Below, in pieces: positions 6,225 through 10,354 of a stretch of 10,354 bases of DNA. The stretch is from Propionibacteriaceae bacterium (lineage in GTDB: Bacteria; Actinomycetota; Actinomycetes; Propionibacteriales; Propionibacteriaceae). Positions within the stretch are counted from its first letter, which is position 1. Each line of letters begins with the position of its first letter. The stretch spans positions 1-10,354 of the forward strand of contig CAJPNZ010000109.1 of assembly GCA_905372155.1 (NCBI GenBank), given 5' to 3'. Below the pieces are notes generated by a model that was not told the origin of the DNA, made no database searches, and saw only the letters and a program-made list of their open reading frames with translations. The translations under genes were made by a program, and so were the position numbers.

Positions 6225-7496
6225 ATGCCGAACGTTTACACGCGCACCGGCGACAAGGGTGACACCGGGCTGTTCGGGGGCTCCCGGGTGCCCAAGCAGA
6301 GCCTGCGCGTGGAGGCCTACGGCACCGTCGACGAGGCCAACGCGGCGCTCGGGGCGGCGAAGGCGATGCTGCCCGCCGGCCAGTGGCGGCGCCGCGTCCA
6401 CGACGTGCAGCAGCGGCTGTTCGTGCTGGCCGCCGAACTGGCCAGCGACCCCGAGGGCGCGGCGATCCTCGCGAACAAGATCAACACCGGCGACATCACC
6501 GACCTGGAGCACCTCATCGACGACTGCCTGGCCGTCACGGGGCCGCAGCGGGAGTTCGTGGTGCCGGGCCGCGACGACCGGTCGGGGGCGTTCCACCAGG
6601 CCCGCACCGTGGTGCGTCGCGCGGAACGGCGGGTACTGGCCCTGGCCGAGACCGAACCGGTGCGCCCCGAGCTGATCAAATACCTCAACCGCCTCTCCGA
6701 CGCCGTCTACTCCCTGGCCAGGCTGGCCGAGACCTGGCGCGACGAGGAGATCGAACGCATCGTCCGGGACGCCGTCGCCAAGGTCCTCGGAACCCCTTCA
6801 AAGCAGGCCCAGCCGGACCGCGAGGAACGAGCGGCCCGAGTCGAAACCACCCCCTCGAAGCCGGTTGAGCCGGACCGCGACGAAGGAGCAGTCCGAGTCG
6901 AAACCACCCGGCAGCCGAAAAACAGACCCAACCCGGGTCACCACGGTTTCGACACGGCCAGCTCGCAGAGCGAGCAGGCCGGCTCAACCAACTTCACAAG
7001 AGCAAAGCTGGCCCAGCCGGACGGCGAGCCCCCGGGTGAGCGGTCCACCCCGGCACCATCCCGCGGCCGAACCCCGGCCCGTCGGTTCGATCTCGCCGCC
7101 GCCAAACGGATCGCCGAACGGGCGGAGGCGCGCAGCACCGAACTGGGGGTGCCCGTCGTGATCGCGGCCGCGGACGCGGGCGGGAACCTGATGCTGCTGC
7201 ACCGCATCGAGGGCGCGCTGCTCGCGTCCATCGAGATCGCGATCAACAAGGCGTGGAGCGCCGTGGCCTTCCAGGCACCGACCGCGACGCTCGGCCCCCT
7301 GGCCTCCGGGGACGGTCCCCTCCCCGGTCTGGCCGACACCAACTCCGGCCGCGTGGTCCTGTTCGGCGGAGGGGTGCCCGTCCACGTCGACGGGGAACTG
7401 GCAGGGGCCATCGGAATCTCCGGTGGAACCGCTGAACAGGACGTGGACATCGCGACCTGCGCGCTGCAGGACTGGAACACGATAGGAGAGCAGTAA
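6225..7496 (+). CDS. pduO: PduO: ATP:cob(I)alamin adenosyltransferase fused to HbpS/GlcG-like domain, with a repeat-derived linker
   Basis: PduO adenosylates cob(I)alamin to make the coenzyme B12 that diol dehydratase needs. Residues 1-188 are a PduO-type adenosyltransferase. The ATP-binding start is YTRTGDKGDTGLFGG, followed by YGTVDEANAALG, ARTVVRRAERRVLALAE and IKYLNRLSDAVYSLARLAE. Residues 286-423 are a DUF336/GlcG/HbpS-like domain (FDLAAAKRIAERAEARSTEL, VPVVIAAADAGGNLMLLHR, GGVPVHVDGELAGAIGISGG). That domain binds heme in Salmonella PduO. The protein is 423 residues, against about 336 in Salmonella. The excess is a hydrophilic linker (189-285) encoded largely by copies of the hairpin repeat found between the operon genes. 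The frame stays open across it, and both flanking domains look intact. A GGAGG sequence at 6210-6214 precedes the ATG by 10 nt. The gene ends TAATG, overlapping the pduP start by 1 nt. Confidence 0.94.
   Translation: MPNVYTRTGDKGDTGLFGGSRVPKQSLRVEAYGTVDEANAALGAAKAMLPAGQWRRRVHDVQQRLFVLAAELASDPEGAAILANKINTGDITDLEHLIDDCLAVTGPQREFVVPGRDDRSGAFHQARTVVRRAERRVLALAETEPVRPELIKYLNRLSDAVYSLARLAETWRDEEIERIVRDAVAKVLGTPSKQAQPDREERAARVETTPSKPVEPDRDEGAVRVETTRQPKNRPNPGHHGFDTASSQSEQAGSTNFTRAKLAQPDGEPPGERSTPAPSRGRTPARRFDLAAAKRIAERAEARSTELGVPVVIAAADAGGNLMLLHRIEGALLASIEIAINKAWSAVAFQAPTATLGPLASGDGPLPGLADTNSGRVVLFGGGVPVHVDGELAGAIGISGGTAEQDVDIATCALQDWNTIGEQ
6801..7026. repeat. Hairpin-repeat array B, in frame inside pduO
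   Basis: This is a second copy of the intergenic repeat module, read through as protein. Units are forward at about 6801-6849, forward at 6863-6907, inverted at about 6945-6990 and a degenerate forward unit at about 7004-7026. Bases 6863-6997 align without gaps to 471-605; by eye I count 12 differences in 135 positions. Ungapped similarity then continues more weakly into the fourth unit. The order and spacing of units are the same as in array A. The encoded peptides include DREERAARVETT and VEPDRDEGAVRVETTRQP. The coding copies carry changes such as GGC to GAC (Gly to Asp) relative to the intergenic units, and their hairpin stems are less perfect. Confidence 0.9.
7484..7488 (+). promoter_or_regulatory. 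Ribosome binding site for pduP inside the end of pduO
   Basis: AGGAG lies 7 nt before the pduP ATG at 7496. Together with the 1-nt TAATG overlap it fixes the start, which gives an N-terminal helix typical of PduP. Confidence 0.75.
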
Positions 7497-8917
7497 TGAA
7501 GATAGATCCGGCACAGCTGGAGGCGACCATCCGCGAGGTGCTCGCGGCCATGCTCCCCGGCAACGACAACCAGACCGAGGCGCCCGCGACGCAGCAGGAG
7601 GCCCCGGGCGACGGGGTGTTCGCCGACATGGACTCCGCGGTGGAGGCCGCCCACCTGGCGCAGCGCGAGTACCTGAGCCATTCGATGGCCGACCGGCGCC
7701 GCTACGTCGCTGCCATCCGTGAGGCGATGCTGGCCCCCGAGGCCCTCGACTACATGTCGGAACAGGCCGTGGCGCAGTCCGGGATGGGCGATGTCGGCCA
7801 CAAGTACCTGAAGAACAAGGTGGCGGCCTCCGAGACCCCCGGGGTGGAGGATCTCGTCACGGAGGCGTGGTCCGGCGACGACGGCCTGACCACCATCGAG
7901 TACTCGCCCTACGGCGTAATCGGGGCCATCACCCCCACCACCAACCCCACCGAAACCATCACCTGCAACGCCATCGGGATGCTGGCCGCCGGCAACGCCG
8001 TCGTGTTCAGCCCGCACCCGCGGGTCGCCAAGTTGTCGTGCTGGCAGGTGCGTCGCATCAACCGGGCACTGCGCGCCGCCGGCGCCCCCGACAATCTCGT
8101 GGTGACGGTCACCGCGCCGTCGCTGGAGAACACCAACGCGATGATGGCCCACCCGAAGGTCCGGATGCTGGTGGCAACCGGGGGCCCGGGCATCGTCAAG
8201 GCGGTGCTGAGCTCCGGGAAGAAGGCGATCGGCGCGGGCGCGGGCAACCCGCCCGCCGTCGTCGACGAGACCGCCGACATCGAGCACGCCGCGAAGTGCA
8301 TCGTCGACGGCGCCAGTTTCGACAACAACCTGCCCTGCACCGCGGAGAAGGAGATCATCGCGGTCGACTCGATCGCCGACATGCTGAAGTTCTGCATGAT
8401 CAAGCACGGCGCCTACGAGGCGACGGCCGCCGAGGTCGCGGAGCTGGAGAAGCTGCTGGTCAACGGCGACAAGCCGCGCACCGAGTGGGTGGGCAAACCG
8501 GCAGCGAAGATCCTGGAGGCCATCGGCGTCACCCCGCCGCCCGGGGTGCGGCTGATCGTGTGCGAGGCGAGCGCCGACCATCCGTTCGTGGTGCACGAGC
8601 TGATGATGCCGGTGCTCGGGCTGGTGCGGGTGCCGGACGTGGACGCCGCCATCGACCTGGCCGTCGAACTGGAGCACGGCAACCGCCACACCGCGGTGAT
8701 GCACAGCCTCAACGTCAGCAAACTGACGAAGATGGGCAAGCTGATCCAGACCACGATCTTCGTGAAGAACGGCCCGTCGTACAACGGCATCGGGATCGGC
8801 GGCGAGGGCTACCCGACGTTCACCATCGCCGGACCCACCGGCGAGGGCCTCACGTCGGCTCGCAGTTTCACCCGGAAACGTCGCTGCGTGCTCGTCGGCG
8901 ACCTGAACGTCCGCTGA
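7496..8917 (+). CDS. pduP: CoA-acylating propionaldehyde dehydrogenase PduP
   Basis: PduP oxidises propionaldehyde with NAD+ and CoA to propionyl-CoA and NADH inside the microcompartment. The 473-residue protein belongs to the aldehyde dehydrogenase superfamily, PduP/EutE branch. It has the family segment GVIGAITPTTNPTETITCNA, the VATGGPGIVKAVLSSGKKAIG block of the nucleotide-binding region, and the catalytic cysteine in SFDNNLPCTAEKE (C281). Further family segments are HPFVVHELMMPVLGLVR, LEHGNRHTAVMHS and the closing GEGLTSARSFTRKRRCVLV. Residues 1-22 (MKIDPAQLEATIREVLAAML, then PG) form a short amphipathic helix. A Gln/Glu/Ala/Pro-rich linker (about 24-38) separates it from the enzyme. This is the classic arrangement of the PduP encapsulation peptide, which docks on shell proteins such as PduA/PduJ. 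EutE is the alternative; the context decides for PduP. Confidence 0.97.
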   Translation: MKIDPAQLEATIREVLAAMLPGNDNQTEAPATQQEAPGDGVFADMDSAVEAAHLAQREYLSHSMADRRRYVAAIREAMLAPEALDYMSEQAVAQSGMGDVGHKYLKNKVAASETPGVEDLVTEAWSGDDGLTTIEYSPYGVIGAITPTTNPTETITCNAIGMLAAGNAVVFSPHPRVAKLSCWQVRRINRALRAAGAPDNLVVTVTAPSLENTNAMMAHPKVRMLVATGGPGIVKAVLSSGKKAIGAGAGNPPAVVDETADIEHAAKCIVDGASFDNNLPCTAEKEIIAVDSIADMLKFCMIKHGAYEATAAEVAELEKLLVNGDKPRTEWVGKPAAKILEAIGVTPPPGVRLIVCEASADHPFVVHELMMPVLGLVRVPDVDAAIDLAVELEHGNRHTAVMHSLNVSKLTKMGKLIQTTIFVKNGPSYNGIGIGGEGYPTFTIAGPTGEGLTSARSFTRKRRCVLVGDLNVR

Positions 8918-8923
8918 GCCGCC

Positions 8924-9907
8924 ATGACCAGGCGAATCGCGATAACGGGAGCGGCCGGGCAGATCGGATACGCGCTGGTCTACCGGCTGGCCTCGGGTGA
9001 TCTGCTGGGCGACGAGCCCGTCGAGTTGCGGCTGCTGGAGGTGCCGGCGGCCGTGAAGGCCCTCGACGGGGTGGCGATGGAACTGCTCGACTGCGCCTTC
9101 CCGCAGCTGAAGGGCATCGAGGTCACCGACGATCCCGCGGTGGCCTTCGACGGGGCAAACGTCGCGATGCTGGTGGGGGCGTCGCCGCGCGGCGCGGGCA
9201 TGGAACGCGCCGACCTGCTGGAGGCCAACGCTGCCATCTTCGCCGCGCAGGGCCGGGCCCTGGCGGCCTCGGCGGCCCCGGATGTGCGGGTGGTGGTGAC
9301 GGGGAACCCGGCGAACACGAACGCGCTGATCGCCTCCCGGCACGCCGACGGGATTCCCGGATCGAGGTTCACCGCCCTGACCCGGCTCGACCACAACCGG
9401 GCCCGCGCGCAGCTGGCGGCGAAGGCCCGCAGGCCGGTGGCTGATGTGACGAACGTGACGATCTGGGGCAACCACTCGGCCACGCAGTACGCAGACGCCT
9501 TCAACGCCCGTATCTGCGGTATGCCGGCGGACCAGTGGATCGCCGACGACGCCTGGATCGCCTTCGACTTCATCCCCACCGTCGCCCGGCGGGGGGCCGC
9601 GGTGATCGCGGCCCGGGGGCGTTCGAGCGCGGCATCGGCGGCCAACGCCACCATCGCCCACGTCCGCGACTGGCTGCTCGGCACCCCCGGGGGCGACTGG
9701 ACGTCAATGGCGGTGGTCAGCGACGGCTCCTACGGGGTCCCGGCTGGCCTGGTCTCGTCGTTCCCGGTACGCTGCTGCGACAGCGAGTGGGAGATCGTCC
9801 AGGGCCTGCCGCTCAACGCCTTCGCGAGAAGTCGCGTCAATGTCTCCGTCGACGAACTGAAATCCGAGGCGGAGGAGGTCAAGTCAATGGGCCTCCTCCC
9901 CATGTGA
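8924..9907 (+). CDS. mdh: NAD-dependent malate dehydrogenase, last gene of the pdu operon
   Basis: This enzyme interconverts oxaloacetate and malate with NADH/NAD+. The 327-residue protein has the Rossmann motif ITGAAGQIGYAL (7-18) and the cytosolic-type MDH segment LLEVPAAVKALDGVAMELLD. The substrate-loop region is GASPRGAGMERADLLEANAA, with the loop arginines present. It also has VVTGNPANTNALIA, LTRLDHNRARAQLA with the Asp partner of the catalytic His, and IWGNHSATQYAD with that His at residue 184. The C-terminus (VSVDELKSEAEEVKSMGLL) is ordinary for MDH. No encapsulation-type peptide is seen at either end, so it is probably cytosolic. It follows pduP by 6 nt and immediately precedes the terminator, so it is very likely co-transcribed. 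It occupies the position where pduQ (propanol dehydrogenase) follows pduP in lactobacillus-type operons. A lactate dehydrogenase is unlikely given the motif set. Confidence 0.96.
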   Translation: MTRRIAITGAAGQIGYALVYRLASGDLLGDEPVELRLLEVPAAVKALDGVAMELLDCAFPQLKGIEVTDDPAVAFDGANVAMLVGASPRGAGMERADLLEANAAIFAAQGRALAASAAPDVRVVVTGNPANTNALIASRHADGIPGSRFTALTRLDHNRARAQLAAKARRPVADVTNVTIWGNHSATQYADAFNARICGMPADQWIADDAWIAFDFIPTVARRGAAVIAARGRSSAASAANATIAHVRDWLLGTPGGDWTSMAVVSDGSYGVPAGLVSSFPVRCCDSEWEIVQGLPLNAFARSRVNVSVDELKSEAEEVKSMGLLPM

Positions 9908-9911
9908 GACC

Positions 9912-10000
9912 GAACCCGGCAGGGCCGCTCCTGCGATGCCCACCCACCTCTTCTCAACCACCGAAGAGCCGCAGGACCCCTGCCGGGTTCTTTATTCCTT
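9912..10000 (+). terminator. Extended-stem intrinsic terminator of the pdu-mdh operon
   Basis: GAACCCGGCAGGG (9912-9924) pairs perfectly with CCCTGCCGGGTTC (9978-9990). Inside it TCCTGCG (9929-9935) pairs with CGCAGGA (9970-9976), and CTCTTC (9948-9953) pairs with GAAGAG (9963-9968). The descending arm is followed at once by TTTATTCCTT. The stem is much longer than a minimal terminator and starts 4 nt after the mdh stop codon. The T-tract is interrupted but good for a high-GC organism. Confidence 0.88.
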
Positions 10001-10010
10001 GTCCCCTCCT

Positions 10011-10323
10011 CAAGCAGACCGACCCGAACCGCGACATCCCCTCCCGAAGCTGGTTGAGCCGGGCCGCGACGTCCCCCTTTCCGAAGCTGGTTGAGCCGGG
10101 CTGCGAGGAACGAGCAGCCCGAGTCGAAACCACCCTCCCCAAGCAGACCGACCCGGGCCACGACGTCCCCTCCCGAAGCTGGTTGAGCCGGGCTGCGAGG
10201 AACGAGCAGCCCGTGTCGAAACCACGGTGACCGTACCCAGGAAACGGTGGTCAGGTCCGCTGCTCAGACGCGGGATGGTTTCGACTCAGCCGTTCGCGTG
10301 AGCCTCACGTGCTGGCTCAACCA
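10011..10323. repeat. Hairpin-repeat array C downstream of the operon
   Basis: The stretch from 10001 to the window end shows no gene I can support. It holds a truncated forward unit (10051-10070), two full forward units (about 10088-10132 and 10180-10224) and a divergent inverted unit (10276-10323). The full units have the stem GGGCTGC / GCAGCCC around the same GAGGAACGA loop as array A. A tandem duplication is visible: 10011-10069 matches 10140-10198 with 5 differences in 59 bases (129-base period), and it includes a shared spacer (AAGCAGACCGACCCG). The inverted unit keeps the TGGTTTCGAC and CTCAACCA ends, but its inner stem is replaced by GTGAG / CTCAC. Bases 10324-10354 show nothing recognisable. 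Confidence 0.85.
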
Positions 10324-10354
10324 GCTTCAGTGAGACATAGCCGCCGACTCGAAC

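Noticed and set aside
6789..7079. pduO as a gene broken by repeat insertion
   Set aside because: The reading frame is open throughout, both flanking domains keep their full motif sets, and the downstream pduP start is normally coupled to its stop.
6938..9661. A 907-codon open frame on the minus strand opposite pduO, pduP and mdh
   Set aside because: It is an antisense shadow produced by G/C-biased third positions. The translation is His/Gly/Asp/Arg-rich with no recognisable domain, and the plus strand carries strong gene families throughout.
10011..10323. A CRISPR array
   Set aside because: The repeats occur in both orientations, are unevenly spaced and partly truncated. They have repeated rather than unique spacers, and no cas genes are near.

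Overview
This window is the central and distal part of a coenzyme B12-dependent 1,2-propanediol utilization (pdu) bacterial-microcompartment operon. It comes from a high-GC Gram-positive, most likely a member of the Propionibacteriaceae. Support for that assignment: strong G/C bias at third codon positions; a lactobacillus/propionibacterium-like gene order (pduG-H-K-J-L-eutJ-M-N-O-P) instead of the enterobacterial one; and dispersed TGGTT...AACCA hairpin repeats of a kind I associate with actinobacterial genomes. The family assignment is inference and has not been checked against a database.

Layout: (1) 3-416 is the 3' part of pduE, the small subunit of diol dehydratase, cut by the window edge. 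(2) 417-728 is a non-coding gap filled with four copies (one partial) of the hairpin repeat. (3) 729-9907 is a tightly packed run of eleven plus-strand genes, mostly with 1-4 nt start/stop overlaps or gaps of 1-6 nt. They are pduG and pduH (diol dehydratase reactivase), pduK-like (shell protein with a long disordered tail), pduJ (shell hexamer), pduL (phosphate propanoyltransferase), eutJ (Hsp70/actin-like chaperone), pduM (with a flavoprotein-like core), pduN (shell pentamer), pduO (cobalamin adenosyltransferase fused to an HbpS/GlcG domain), pduP (CoA-acylating propionaldehyde dehydrogenase) and a malate dehydrogenase. (4) 9912-10000 is a long-stem intrinsic terminator that closes the operon. 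(5) 10011-10323 is a second non-coding hairpin-repeat array.

How the genes work together: PduCDE (only PduE is visible) dehydrates 1,2-propanediol to propionaldehyde inside a protein shell, of which PduJ, PduK and PduN are visible here. PduGH and PduO keep the B12 enzyme active. PduP oxidises the aldehyde to propionyl-CoA, making NADH. PduL converts propionyl-CoA to propionyl-phosphate and recycles CoA. PduM and EutJ are accessory assembly or maintenance proteins. No propanol dehydrogenase (PduQ) is present. Malate dehydrogenase occupies the slot after pduP, which suggests NADH disposal through oxaloacetate/malate (the Wood-Werkman propionate pathway).

The most unusual feature is a copy of the intergenic repeat module, same order, same spacing and about 91% identical over 135 bp. 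It lies in frame inside pduO, where it makes up most of an expanded linker of about 97 residues between the two enzyme domains. Copies of the repeat also show paired, base-pair-preserving changes in their hairpin stems.
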